Shown: positions 16,688 to 24,743, counted from the stretch's first letter. The stretch is DNA of 64,000 bases from Amycolatopsis acididurans (GCF_012328925.1 NZ_JAAXLS010000018.1:1-64000), one strand, 5' to 3'. Numbers and translations are program-made. The notes: generated by a model from the letters alone, not told the origin.

Positions 16688-17824
16688 GTGACAGCCACCT
16701 TGACCAAGCCTGCCCTGAAGATCGGCCCCTACCAGGTCGATCCGCCAGTCGTGCTTGCTCCGATGGCCGGTATCACGAACGTCGCGTTCCGCAGGCTGTG
16801 CCGCGAGTACGGCGCCGGCCTGTACGTCTGCGAGATGATCACCGCCCGCGCCGTGGTCGAGCGCCATCCCGGCACCATGCACATGATGGCCTTCGACAAG
16901 GGCGAGTACCCGCGCTCGATGCAGCTGTACGGGGTCGACCCGAAGACCATGGCCGAGGCGGTCCGGATCATCGTCGGCGAGGGGCTCGCCGACCACATCG
17001 ACTCCAACTTCGGCTGCCCGGTCGCGAAGGTCACGCGCAAGGGCGGCGGGGCGGCGCTGCCGTACAAGCGGCGCCTGTTCGCCGACATCGTGTCGTCGTC
17101 GGTGAAGGCCGCCGAGTCCGCCGGCGTGCCGTTCACCGTCAAGTTCCGCATCGGCATCGACGAGGACCACCACACCTTCCTCGACGCCGGGCGCATCGCG
17201 GAGGCCGAGGGCGCGGCGGCGGTCTCGCTGCACGCCCGTACCGCGGCGCAGCGCTACTCGGGCCAGGCCGACTGGTCGGCGATCGCCCGGTTGAAGGAGG
17301 CCGTCACCGGTATCCCGGTGCTCGGCAACGGCGACATCTTCACCGCGCAGGACGCGTTGCGGATGGTCGAGCAGACCGGCTGCGACGGGGTCGTCGTCGG
17401 CCGCGGCTGCCTCGGGCGGCCCTGGCTGTTCGGGGAGCTGGAGGCCGCGTTCGCGGGACGCGAGATCCCCGAGGGGCCGGATCTCGGCGAGGTCGCGCGG
17501 GTCCTGCGTCGTCACGCCGAGCTGCTCGTCGAGCACGACGGCGCCACCAAGGCCATGCGTGACCTGCGCAAACACATGGCCTGGTACTTCATGGGCTTCC
17601 CGGTCGGCTCCGAGCTGCGCCGCCGGTTCGCGATGGTGTCCGCGCTGGACGAGCTGGACGAACTGATCGCGCAGCTCGATCACAGCGCACCGTTCCCCGC
17701 CGACGCGCTCGGCCCGCGTGGCCGCCAGGGCTCGCCCGGAAAGGTCACACTCCCGCACGGCTGGCTCGACGATCCGGACGACGACTGCGTGCCCGAGGCC
17801 GAGGACATGCATTCCGGCGGGTGA
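16688..17824 (+). CDS. dusB: tRNA-dihydrouridine synthase
   Basis: A 378-residue flavoprotein of the DusB/NifR3 family that reduces uridines in the D-loop of tRNA using FMN and NADPH. The barrel begins APMAGITNVAFRRL near residue 23. The catalytic cysteine lies in SNFGCPVAKVTRKGGG near 108, and FMN-phosphate segments GNGDIFT and GVVVGRGCLGRPW follow near 213 and 235. The GTG at 16688 is preferred over the ATG at 16679 because GGAG lies 3 nt before it, whereas the ATG has no site. It is separate from the rhamnose locus; a GC-rich stretch at 16620-16650 between them may fold as a terminator. Confidence 0.9.
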   Translation: MTATLTKPALKIGPYQVDPPVVLAPMAGITNVAFRRLCREYGAGLYVCEMITARAVVERHPGTMHMMAFDKGEYPRSMQLYGVDPKTMAEAVRIIVGEGLADHIDSNFGCPVAKVTRKGGGAALPYKRRLFADIVSSSVKAAESAGVPFTVKFRIGIDEDHHTFLDAGRIAEAEGAAAVSLHARTAAQRYSGQADWSAIARLKEAVTGIPVLGNGDIFTAQDALRMVEQTGCDGVVVGRGCLGRPWLFGELEAAFAGREIPEGPDLGEVARVLRRHAELLVEHDGATKAMRDLRKHMAWYFMGFPVGSELRRRFAMVSALDELDELIAQLDHSAPFPADALGPRGRQGSPGKVTLPHGWLDDPDDDCVPEAEDMHSGG

Positions 17825-17827
17825 TGT

Positions 17828-17843
17828 TGCCCGAAATCGGGCA
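17828..17843. terminator. short perfect hairpin after dusB
   Basis: TGCCCGA-AA-TCGGGCA is a perfect 7-bp inverted repeat starting 4 nt after the dusB stop. There is no T-tract, as is common in actinobacteria. An operator role for the next gene is possible. Confidence 0.4.
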
Positions 17844-17884
17844 GGAAACTTGCCGTAAGCCGTTTCTGCTGTAACTGTCGTGGG

Positions 17885-18142
17885 ATGGATCAGCAGCTGG
17901 TCCGCCACGTCGCGAGCTCGACGGGCCTGCCGGCGCCGGTCGCGGAACGGGTCATCGCGGACGTCATCGCCTACTTCAGCGAGACGGCCGAGGCCTTCGT
18001 GCGCCGCCGGCATGCCGAACTGCAGCGCCGTGGACGCAAGAACGCGGAGATCTGGCAGGTCATCGCCACCGAGCTGGCCGAGCGGCCTGTCGGTGCGGGG
18101 GAGTTCACCGAGCGCCAGCTGCGCAGGATCGTCTACGGCTAG
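17885..18142 (+). CDS. small conserved helical protein upstream of glmS
   Basis: An 85-residue, mainly helical protein with a basic middle (FVRRRHAELQRRGRKNAEIWQVI) and no membrane segment. I cannot assign a function. TTGCCG, a 16-bp spacer and TAACTG lie just upstream, which puts the transcription start within a few bases of the ATG. There is no ribosome site, so the mRNA is probably leaderless. The stop codon overlaps the AGGAG that serves glmS, so the two genes are almost certainly cotranscribed. A C-terminal DNA- or RNA-binding helix pair is conceivable but not shown. Confidence 0.7.
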   Translation: MDQQLVRHVASSTGLPAPVAERVIADVIAYFSETAEAFVRRRHAELQRRGRKNAEIWQVIATELAERPVGAGEFTERQLRRIVYG

Positions 18143-18152
18143 GAGTGCGGAC

Positions 18153-19979
18153 ATGTGCGGGATCGTGGGATACGTCGGAAGACGCCGGGCGACGCCGGTG
18201 CTGCTGGAGGGGCTGCACCGGCTGGAGTACCGCGGCTACGACTCGGCCGGGCTCGCGGTCGTGCACCGCGGCAGGCTGCGTGTCACCAAGGCCGCGGTGC
18301 GGGTGGACGAGCTGCGTGACCTGGTCGAGGACAACCAGCCCGGCGCGATCGGCATCGCGCACACCCGGTGGGCCACCCACGGCGAGCCGACGGACAACAA
18401 CGCGCACCCGCACACCGACGCGACGAAACGGGTCGCCGTCGTGCACAACGGGATCATCGAGAACGCGGGACGGTTGCGCGAGCGGCTGACCGAGCAGGGC
18501 GTCACGTTCACGTCCGATACCGACACCGAGGTGCTGGCCCACCTGATCGCGGCGGCGCTGCGCCGGGACGCCACGTCGCTCGAGGACGCGGTGCGCAGCA
18601 CGTTGCGGGAGGTCAACGGCGCGTACGGGATCGTCGTGCTGGACGCGCAGAACCCCGAGCAACTGGTGGTCGCGCGCAACGGCAGCCCGATCGTGCTCGG
18701 CATCGGCGACGGGGAGATGTTCGTCGCGTCCGACGTCGCGGCGCTGGTCCGCTACACCCAGCGCGTGGTGTACCTCGACGACGGCGAGCTGGCGACGCTG
18801 ACCGCGGACGACTTCGTCACCAGCACGCTGCAGGCGCACCGCACCGCGAAGACACCGATGACGGTGGACCTCGCCGACGCCGACTACGACCTCGGCTCGT
18901 ACTCGAACTTCATGCACAAGGAGATTTGGGAGCAGCCGGAATCGGTGCGGCGCACCCTGCTCGGCAGGCTGGACGAGCGGTTCGGGACGGCACGGCTCGG
19001 CGGGATCAACATGAACGCGCGTGCGTTGCGGGCGATCCGGCGGGTCAAGTTCATCGGCTGCGGATCGGCCTACTACGCGGGGCAGATCGGCGCGAACCTG
19101 GTCGAGGAGTGGTCCCGGCTGCCCGCGGACGCCGAACCGGCGTCGGAGCTGCGGTACCGCAACCCGGTGGTCGAGGAGGACACGCTGTACGTGGCGGTGT
19201 CGCAGTCCGGCGAGACCGCGGACACGCTCGCGGCCGTGCAGGAGCTGCGACGCAAGGGCGGTCAGGTGATCGGCGCGGTGAACACGGTCGGCAGCGCGAT
19301 CGCGCGGGAGTGCGGGAGCGGGGTGTTCCTGCACGCCGGACCCGAGGTGTCGGTCGCGTCCACCAAGGCGTACACGAACATGACGGTGTGCTTCGCGATG
19401 CTGGCCCTGTCCCTGGCGCGCGTCCGAGATCTGTCCGTTTCGGACGGTTCCCGGATCGTGTCGGCGCTGGATTCCTTGCCACAGCGCATATCGGAGGTGC
19501 TGGCGACGGAAAGCGCCATCTCCGACGTGGCCAAGGAGCACGGCGGCGCGTCACGGATGTTCTTCATCGGGCGGGTGCGTGGCTGGCCGGTCGCGCGGGA
19601 AGGTGCGCAGAAGCTCAAGGAGATTTCGTACGTGCACGCGGAGGCGTACCAGGCCGGGGAGCTGAAGCACGGGCCGCTGGCGCTGATCGACGCGGACATG
19701 CCGTCGGTGGTGATCGTGCCCGACGACGAGTTGCTGTCGAAGAACATCGGGACGATCGAACAGATCAAGGCCCGCGGCGGCCCGGTCATCGCGGTGACCA
19801 ACGCCTCGCTACCGGAGGGCCTGGCCGATTCGGTGATCGAAGTCCCCCACAGCGAGCCCGAACTGGACCCGATCCTGTTCACCGTGCCGCTGCAGATCTT
19901 CGCCTACCACCTGGCCCATCATCTCGGCCGGGACATCGACAAACCCCGCAACCTGGCGAAGAGCGTGACGGTGGAGTAG
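18153..19979 (+). CDS. glmS: glutamine--fructose-6-phosphate aminotransferase
   Basis: A 608-residue GlmS that makes glucosamine-6-phosphate from fructose-6-phosphate and glutamine, the first step to UDP-GlcNAc and peptidoglycan. Cys2, freed after removal of Met (MCGIVGYVG), is the glutaminase nucleophile, and HTRWATHGEPTDNNAHPH is the conserved glutaminase segment near residue 70. Two SIS isomerase domains follow, with CGSAYYAG near 306 and SQSGETADT near 350. The C-terminus ends KPRNLAKSVTVE as in the family. AGGAG overlaps the upstream stop codon and lies 8 nt from the ATG. It converges on the deazaflavin reductase gene with a 3-nt gap. Confidence 0.93.
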   Translation: MCGIVGYVGRRRATPVLLEGLHRLEYRGYDSAGLAVVHRGRLRVTKAAVRVDELRDLVEDNQPGAIGIAHTRWATHGEPTDNNAHPHTDATKRVAVVHNGIIENAGRLRERLTEQGVTFTSDTDTEVLAHLIAAALRRDATSLEDAVRSTLREVNGAYGIVVLDAQNPEQLVVARNGSPIVLGIGDGEMFVASDVAALVRYTQRVVYLDDGELATLTADDFVTSTLQAHRTAKTPMTVDLADADYDLGSYSNFMHKEIWEQPESVRRTLLGRLDERFGTARLGGINMNARALRAIRRVKFIGCGSAYYAGQIGANLVEEWSRLPADAEPASELRYRNPVVEEDTLYVAVSQSGETADTLAAVQELRRKGGQVIGAVNTVGSAIARECGSGVFLHAGPEVSVASTKAYTNMTVCFAMLALSLARVRDLSVSDGSRIVSALDSLPQRISEVLATESAISDVAKEHGGASRMFFIGRVRGWPVAREGAQKLKEISYVHAEAYQAGELKHGPLALIDADMPSVVIVPDDELLSKNIGTIEQIKARGGPVIAVTNASLPEGLADSVIEVPHSEPELDPILFTVPLQIFAYHLAHHLGRDIDKPRNLAKSVTVE

Positions 19980-19982
19980 GGC

Positions 19983-20432
19983 TCAGCGTGCCTCGATACG
20001 GAAAACGACCACCTTGGCGGCGCCTTTCTCGAATTCGTCCGGTGTCGGGTTCTCCACTATTCCGGCCTTGACGAACATGGGCACGCCGTGCGGCACTTCC
20101 CGGGGAAAGGCACGCATGATCGGGCCCCGTTCGTCGGGCGGAAGTTCGACCAGCCGGATGTTCTCCCGGTGCCGCCCGCGCGCCAGCACCGCGTCGCCGT
20201 TCGCGCGGGCGTTCGCGACCCAGTCGCCGTTCGCGAAACCGCCGATGACGTAACGCTTTCCGTCGACGGTGAGCGGCGAGACGGGGGTGGTGCGCGGCTG
20301 ACCTGATTTGCGGCCGCGGACGGTCAGCAGGCGCATCGTCCCGAGCGGCAGCCCGAGCTTCTGCAGGCCGATGACGAGCCGGTTGACGAGTTTGAGCCAC
20401 CGGGGCGGTGCCGTGATGGGTGTTTTCGCCAT
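19983..20432 (-). CDS. deazaflavin (F420)-dependent nitroreductase-family protein
   Basis: A 149-residue split-barrel protein of the DUF385/Ddn family. Its core LTVRGRKSGQPRTTPVSPL (near residues 35-53) and YVIGGFANGDWVANARAN are the signature of enzymes that use F420H2 for reductions. The substrate is unknown. GGGAGG lies 6 nt before the ATG. It is 25 bp downstream of the YdcF-type gene on the same strand, so the two may be cotranscribed. F420 use is known for this family in mycobacteria and other actinobacteria; here it is inferred from sequence. Confidence 0.85.
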   Translation of the reverse strand: MAKTPITAPPRWLKLVNRLVIGLQKLGLPLGTMRLLTVRGRKSGQPRTTPVSPLTVDGKRYVIGGFANGDWVANARANGDAVLARGRHRENIRLVELPPDERGPIMRAFPREVPHGVPMFVKAGIVENPTPDEFEKGAAKVVVFRIEAR

Positions 20433-20457
20433 AATGCCCTCCCGCCCCGCACGTTAC

Positions 20458-21102
20458 TCAGATCAGGCGGCGCGTGTAACCGGCTTCGACCAGGCGGCGG
20501 AATGCATCCCGGACCGTGTCGGGCATTTCCTGGGAAATGGCGAATCCGCGCTCGGCGTAAACCGTGATGCGCTGGGTGTCGCCGACCAGCATCGTGATGA
20601 TGCGTTCGACATCGCCGATCGACGCGACGTAATCGTCCAGCGTCAACCGGCTCGACGCACACGTCACCTCGATCTCCGGCCACACCTTCCGGCAGGTCGC
20701 GTACGCCCGGCGCTGCTGATACGGCCGGCACACGAGCACCGCCGACCGGAGGGGCCGGTCGGCCAGCAGTCGCTTGGTGAAGGCGAAGTTCTCGCCGGTG
20801 TTGGCGGCCTCGGTCTCGATGAGGATCGCGTCGTCGGGCACGCCGAGGCTGAGCGCCTGCTCGCGGAAGTGCACGGCCTCGCCGCGGGGGAAGAGGTCAA
20901 CGGTCGTGGGCGCGTTGGCACCGGTGAACACGATCAGCGGAAAAAGCCCGGCGTGAAACAGTTCCGCCGCATGTGTCGCGACGCCGAGATCGTGACTGCC
21001 GAGCCCGATGCCGACGTCGGCCTTGGTGAGCCGGTGCCCCAGATCGTGGTACTGCCACAGCGTCTCCACGTCGGCGCGCAGCTCCTCGGGGATCCTGTGC
21101 AT
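20458..21102 (-). CDS. YdcF/DUF218 family protein
   Basis: A 214-residue protein with the DUF218/YdcF fold. An N-terminal helical part (ELRADVETLWQYHDLGHRL) is followed by the acidic-polar segments VGIGLGSHD and FTGANAPTT. The family motif ILIETEAANTGENFAFTK lies near residue 115, then VLVCRPYQQRRAYAT. E. coli YdcF binds S-adenosylmethionine, but the role of the family is unclear. No clear ribosome site precedes the ATG at 21102. It is the first gene of a probable two-gene unit with the deazaflavin reductase. Confidence 0.8.
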   Translation of the reverse strand: MHRIPEELRADVETLWQYHDLGHRLTKADVGIGLGSHDLGVATHAAELFHAGLFPLIVFTGANAPTTVDLFPRGEAVHFREQALSLGVPDDAILIETEAANTGENFAFTKRLLADRPLRSAVLVCRPYQQRRAYATCRKVWPEIEVTCASSRLTLDDYVASIGDVERIITMLVGDTQRITVYAERGFAISQEMPDTVRDAFRRLVEAGYTRRLI

Positions 21103-21494
21103 GCGACTATGATCCGCCCGGAGCGAGCGGGCCGCAGCGGATCACGGTACATTCCCGACCGCTCTCGCAGGCGCAAAATATCCAACAGCACCTATGGGCC
21201 ACTGCCAGGAATTTGATCACTGCACATCCGCTGTCACGGTTATTATCGAACGTCCATGCGCGATTATCGGCACAAGAAAAAACATATTTAGGCCGTTCGT
21301 GTAGTACTAAATTCAACAAGTCTGTCGTTGTAGGCGTTGAGTAATGATCCAGGTAAGGTCTGCGCCTGTTCGATGACTCGAATGGCTGGCCGTTCCGTTC
21401 GGCTGCCTTTTTTTCGCACCACGCACCAACGCTGTGTGAACGCGGGATCGCGTTCATGAAACCGTCGCGCCTGCCGACGGAGAAAGACGGATAA
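21103..21494. other. AT-richer intergenic region upstream of the roadblock operon
   Basis: This 392-bp stretch is clearly richer in A and T than its surroundings (for example around 21230-21310) and holds no convincing gene on either strand. It separates the YdcF gene (leftward) from the roadblock operon (rightward), so it should contain both promoters. The one clear structure is the palindrome at 21437-21456. The base composition could reflect an inserted segment or a long regulated promoter. Confidence 0.6.
21437..21456. promoter_or_regulatory. perfect 20-bp palindrome upstream of the roadblock operon
   Basis: TGAACGCGGGATCGCGTTCA has perfect 8-bp arms around a 4-bp centre. It lies 38 bp before the GTG of the first roadblock gene, a position suited to an operator or a leader hairpin. 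No regulator gene is adjacent. Confidence 0.45.
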
Positions 21495-21863
21495 GTGGAC
21501 TTCGACGCACTGGCCGGCGAGTTGCGCGGCCTCCGCGAAAGTGTCGCCGGGGTGACCGACACGGTGCTGGCCGCGGTCGACGGAATACCCATCATCGCCG
21601 ACGCGGACGAGAACATCGACCCCGCCAAGATCTCCGCCCTCGCCGCTGCCGATCTGGGCATCGCGCGTCAGGCGTCCGAAGTGACCGGCCACGGCACGCT
21701 GAACCAGACCGTCGTGTTCAGCAGCGACGGCTACATGGCCGTTTACGCCATCGGCCGGGTCGCGTTGATGGTGGTGCTGGGCGACAAGGGACTGAACGTC
21801 GGGCGCCTGCTGTTCGAAACCCGGCCCGTCATCGAACGGATCGCCTCGATCCTGGCCGCCTAG
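21495..21863 (+). CDS. roadblock/LC7 domain protein
   Basis: A 122-residue protein that is essentially one roadblock/LC7 (MglB-like) domain. It starts with MDFDALAGELRGLRESVAGVTDTVLAAVDGIP in outline, has the central LNQTVVFSSDGYMAVYAIG strands and ends in a helix (FETRPVIERIASIL). In actinobacteria such proteins usually sit in conservons with a sensor kinase, a DUF742 protein and a small GTPase, where they act as GTPase regulators. None of those partners is next to it here. The start is a GTG, with GGAGAAAG about 12 nt upstream. It is the first of three same-strand genes. Confidence 0.8.
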   Translation: MDFDALAGELRGLRESVAGVTDTVLAAVDGIPIIADADENIDPAKISALAAADLGIARQASEVTGHGTLNQTVVFSSDGYMAVYAIGRVALMVVLGDKGLNVGRLLFETRPVIERIASILAA

Positions 21864-21898
21864 CCCCGCAGGGAAAACCCTTTCACAGGAGGAAAACC

Positions 21899-22273
21899 AT
21901 GCTCAACATCGATACCGCGCTCAAGGAAGCCATGTCCATCACCGGCGCCGTCGGCGTCGCGCTGGTCGACTACGAAAGTGGGATGTCGCTCGGTACCAGC
22001 GGTGGCGGCGACTGGCTCGACCTGGAGATCGCCGCGGCCGGCAACACCGAGGTCGTGCGGGCGAAGATGCGGGTGATGGCTTCGCTCGCGCTCAACGACA
22101 GCATCGAGGACATCCTCATCACGCTGCACCGCCAGTACCACCTGATCCGGCTGCTCAGCACACCCGGTTCCCGAAGCTCGATGTTCTTGTACCTGGTGCT
22201 GGACCGGGAACGGGCGAACCTGGCGCTGGCCAGGCACTACCTCAAGCGCATCGAAACCGACCTGCAGGTGTAG
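21899..22273 (+). CDS. roadblock-like small protein
   Basis: A 124-residue protein starting MLNIDTALKEAMSITGAVGV. The pattern of an N-terminal helix, the strand ALVDYESGMSLG, a long middle helix and the strands LIRLLSTPGSRSSMFLYLVLD fits the roadblock/LC7 fold, though less clearly than its neighbour. AGGAGG lies 7 nt before the ATG, 35 bp after the previous stop. It could form heterodimers with the upstream roadblock protein; that is inference. It has no membrane segment or signal peptide. Confidence 0.7.
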   Translation: MLNIDTALKEAMSITGAVGVALVDYESGMSLGTSGGGDWLDLEIAAAGNTEVVRAKMRVMASLALNDSIEDILITLHRQYHLIRLLSTPGSRSSMFLYLVLDRERANLALARHYLKRIETDLQV

Positions 22274-22300
22274 CCCGCGCCAGCACAGGAGGAGGCGGCG

Positions 22301-22969
22301 ATGACCGAAGGCGGCTCGAAGGCCGCACTCCTCGCCGGCTCGGCGTTCATGCACGACCTCGGTTCCCTGTTCCCGGTGGCGATGACCCTCGCCGGCGACG
22401 AGCTGGTGTTCACGTTCGTGTCGTCCTGCCCGTCGTCCGGCGAGATCGAGCAGTGGGCGAAGGAGCGGTCGGGGAGGGTCCTGGCCGGGCGCATGCCTCG
22501 CTTCTTCATCGACGCGAGGGGGCAGCGGATCGGTGTCGAACTCGCCGGAACCCGGGTCCGGGCACTCATCGTGCTCGCCGACGAGATGACCGGGGCGTCG
22601 GTGAACGCCCCGCACCTCGGCCGCTGGCAGGACCAGATGCCCTGCACGGTGCGGGTCGCGCTGGACGAGCTCGCCCGGATGCTCTCGCGGTGCCGTCACC
22701 GCGCGGGCGGCGCGGACCCACTGATCGACCTGAACCTCGCGTACCGGCCGGACCGCGATTATCACACGCGGCTGAACGAGGCACACGAGAAGGTGCGCCC
22801 CTTCATCGCGCCGGTGCGCCCGGTACTGTCGCTGCGCTGGCGCTCGGCGACGTCGTTGCAACGCAAGGCTTTCCTCGACGAGCTGCCGGACGGCCCGCCC
22901 GAGCGAGGCTGGCTACGCCGCCGCCGCACGGTGCGGATCATGGGACTGGAGCTGGAAATGGCGCCGTGA
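22301..22969 (+). CDS. hypothetical protein, third gene of the roadblock operon
   Basis: A 222-residue protein I do not recognise. The first 130 residues look like a compact alpha/beta domain with alternating strands (PVAMTLAGDELVFTFVSSC, RFFIDARGQRIGVEL, RALIVLADEM). The rest is helical and basic, ending in an arginine-rich stretch (RGWLRRRRTVRIMG). It has no P-loop and no GTPase motifs, so it does not replace the small GTPase usually paired with roadblock proteins. AGGAGGAGG lies about 5 nt before the ATG and the gap to the previous gene is 27 bp, so cotranscription is likely. Confidence 0.65.
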   Translation: MTEGGSKAALLAGSAFMHDLGSLFPVAMTLAGDELVFTFVSSCPSSGEIEQWAKERSGRVLAGRMPRFFIDARGQRIGVELAGTRVRALIVLADEMTGASVNAPHLGRWQDQMPCTVRVALDELARMLSRCRHRAGGADPLIDLNLAYRPDRDYHTRLNEAHEKVRPFIAPVRPVLSLRWRSATSLQRKAFLDELPDGPPERGWLRRRRTVRIMGLELEMAP

Positions 22970-23320
22970 GTGTCCGGAGTGGACTTCCGGGTGCGTGAAC
23001 GAAACCGGGGCGACGGCCAGTGGGGGCCAGGCTGGAGCTGTCAGCACCTCGACGCCTCCCACCGCCTCGGCCTCGCGCAACGAAGCGAACCTGACCACTG
23101 CCTTACCGCAAGCGAAGCGCAAAGTGAGTTCCGGCATGTGAACAGCGGACGATCCACCGATCCGCGGGTCAAGGCGGTCTCGTTGCCGATCACCGCGCCG
23201 TCGGTGGAGTCGGTCTACTGGCCGGCGCCGGATGACAAGGGCAATGTCGTCGGCTGCGCTACTGCCCAGCTGGGCGGGGTAGTCGTCCAGGTCTTCAGCT
23301 ACAGCCCGGCGCAGCTCGAC
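22970..23320 (+). pseudogene. possible decayed gene, two reading-frame fragments
   Basis: No intact gene is evident here, but two adjacent stretches have strongly G/C-ending codons in different plus-strand frames. The first (22968-23132) reads a Ser/Thr/Ala-rich sequence including CVNETGATASGGQAGAVSTS and ends in TGA. The second (about 23160-23320) reads through KAVSLPITAPSVESVYWPAP. A frame change between them would join them into one protein of roughly 110 residues, perhaps a small secreted or lipoprotein. No start is clear. A single GTG-started frame (22970-23380) also spans the region, but only its second half looks coding. Confidence 0.3.
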
Positions 23321-23363
23321 GAAGGCCCAGGTCCGAAGTTGACACCTTCTGACCTGGGCCTTC
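23321..23363 (-). terminator. 13-bp-stem hairpin downstream of tRNA-Gly
   Basis: GAAGGCCCAGGTC (23321-23333) is the exact reverse complement of 23351-23363, with a 17-nt loop. It lies 8 bp beyond the 3' end of the leftward tRNA gene, as expected for its terminator. No T-tract follows. Confidence 0.6.
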
Positions 23364-23371
23364 GCGACAAG

Positions 23372-23442
23372 AGCGGATGACGGGAATCGAACCCGCGTAT
23401 TCAGCTTGGGAAGCTGATGTTCTACCATTGAACTACATCCGC
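23372..23442 (-). tRNA. tRNA-Gly (anticodon CCC)
   Basis: The minus strand folds as a cloverleaf. The acceptor stem is GCGGATG/CATCCGC, the D-arm GTTC/GAAC, and the anticodon arm TCAGC-TTCCCAA-GCTGA with anticodon CCC. The variable loop is short, and the T-arm is GCGGG-TTCGATT-CCCGT. The discriminator base is T. The CCA end is not encoded, which is normal in actinobacteria. It reads GGG codons. Confidence 0.95.
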
Positions 23443-23514
23443 AGTGCGACCACGAATATACACGGTGCCGCATCCCCCACTTCAAGGACACTCGCTTGAC
23501 GTGTCGGCCACAAC

Positions 23515-23532
23515 TGACAACACTTGTTGTCA
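23515..23532. promoter_or_regulatory. operator-like palindrome over the MpaB-family start codon
   Basis: TGACAACACTTGTTGTCA has perfect 8-bp arms and a 2-bp centre; its last base is the A of the downstream ATG. TTGACG (23496-23501), 17 bp and AACACT (23519-23524) give a promoter whose -10 lies inside the palindrome and whose start site falls at about the ATG. The mRNA is thus probably leaderless and the palindrome well placed to block transcription. Confidence 0.55.
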
Positions 23533-24743
23533 TGGACGAGCGGCTGCCTGATCCCGACTTCTTCCGGCAGGGGACCTTCAAGCTGGCCAGAGGACTGGCC
23601 GGCATCGGCGACATCAGAGCCACGCCGGAGCAGCTCGCCCGGTTCCGGGCCTTCGCGGACCAAGAGGACCCGGCGGCGGACGCGCTGGTCGCCCTCATGA
23701 GGCAGCGCCCCCAGACCAGGAAGCTGTTCGACCAGGCGCTCGAGCACGGCATCGGCTCGATAAACCGGCCGCCCAAGGCCCTGCGCGACTTCTTCACCGA
23801 CGTCGAGGCCACGCCCTACTGGGTCGACCACACGCGCATCGAACGCGGCGCCAAGGCCATCACCCGCACCGGGCTGCTCGGGCTCTTCCCCCTCGGCGAC
23901 ATGTCGCTGATGGGCGGCTACCTCGCCTCGCGCGCCACCAAGCCGCTCGTCGCGACCGGCGAGATCGAGCACATGGCCGGCCAGCGCCTCGTCGAGACCG
24001 CGGCGTGGTGGATCGACGTCACCACTCCCGGCAGCCTCCGCCCGCACGGGAAGGGCTACGCCTCCTCCCTGCGCGTCCGGCTCGTCCACGCCTACGTCCG
24101 CGACGCCATGAACCGCCGCCAGGACTGGGACTACGAGGCCTGGGACCGCCCGATCAACCAGCTCCAGACCGTCGGCACGCTCCTGCTGTTCTCCCTCGTC
24201 TTCGTGCTCGGCACCCAGTTCCTCGGGATTCGCTACACCGAGCGCGAGCGCGCCGACATCATCCACCTCTGGCGCTACGTCGGCTGGCTGCTCGGCATCG
24301 ACGAGGAGCTCCTGCCCGCCACCGAGGAAGACGCGTGGCGCCTGCTCTGGCTGCTCGCGACCACCGAGTTCATCCCCGACGACGACTCGAAACGCCTGGC
24401 CAAAGCCCTTCTGGTCACCCACGAGGGCATCGGCGTCGGCCGGGGGGCGTTCGGCAAGGTGCTCGCCCACGTTTCGGTGCGCGTGCACTCCTCCATCAGC
24501 CGTCTCGTGCTCGGCCGCACCAACGCCGACTTCCTCGAACTGCCCAACGACCCGCTCGCCCAAGGTGCCGTACTCGCCGCGGCCGCGGTCAACTTCGCGG
24601 CCGAGACCGTGCGCCGTCGCGTCCCCGGCGCTACCAGCGTCCAGGAACTGATCGGCCGGATGGAACGCCGCCGCTACGTGACCCAGCTGTCCAAGATTTT
24701 CCAGCTCGATCCCACCTACACGAGGCACATGCGGGCCGCCTAG
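23532..24743 (+). CDS. oxygenase MpaB family protein (DUF2236)
   Basis: A 403-residue helical protein of the DUF2236 family, which includes the rubber oxygenase Lcp and fungal MpaB. The probable b-type haem ligands are the histidines in segments such as IEHMAGQRLVETAAWW (near 140) and RADIIHLWRYVGWLLGI (near 250). The TRTGLLGLFPLGDMSLMGGYL stretch is typical of the family. No signal peptide is seen, unlike secreted Lcp. The ATG at 23532 is used because it matches the family start and lies at the end of the promoter palindrome; an in-frame start at 23496 precedes the promoter. The substrate is unknown. Confidence 0.8.
   Translation: MDERLPDPDFFRQGTFKLARGLAGIGDIRATPEQLARFRAFADQEDPAADALVALMRQRPQTRKLFDQALEHGIGSINRPPKALRDFFTDVEATPYWVDHTRIERGAKAITRTGLLGLFPLGDMSLMGGYLASRATKPLVATGEIEHMAGQRLVETAAWWIDVTTPGSLRPHGKGYASSLRVRLVHAYVRDAMNRRQDWDYEAWDRPINQLQTVGTLLLFSLVFVLGTQFLGIRYTERERADIIHLWRYVGWLLGIDEELLPATEEDAWRLLWLLATTEFIPDDDSKRLAKALLVTHEGIGVGRGAFGKVLAHVSVRVHSSISRLVLGRTNADFLELPNDPLAQGAVLAAAAVNFAAETVRRRVPGATSVQELIGRMERRRYVTQLSKIFQLDPTYTRHMRAA

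Noticed and set aside
18143..18152. A glmS ribozyme upstream of glmS.
   Set aside because: Only 10 bases separate glmS from the preceding gene, and the ribozyme is a feature of Firmicutes rather than actinobacteria.
21495..22969. The roadblock operon as a complete conservon.
   Set aside because: There is no sensor kinase, DUF742 protein or small GTPase next to it, and the third protein has no nucleotide-binding motif.
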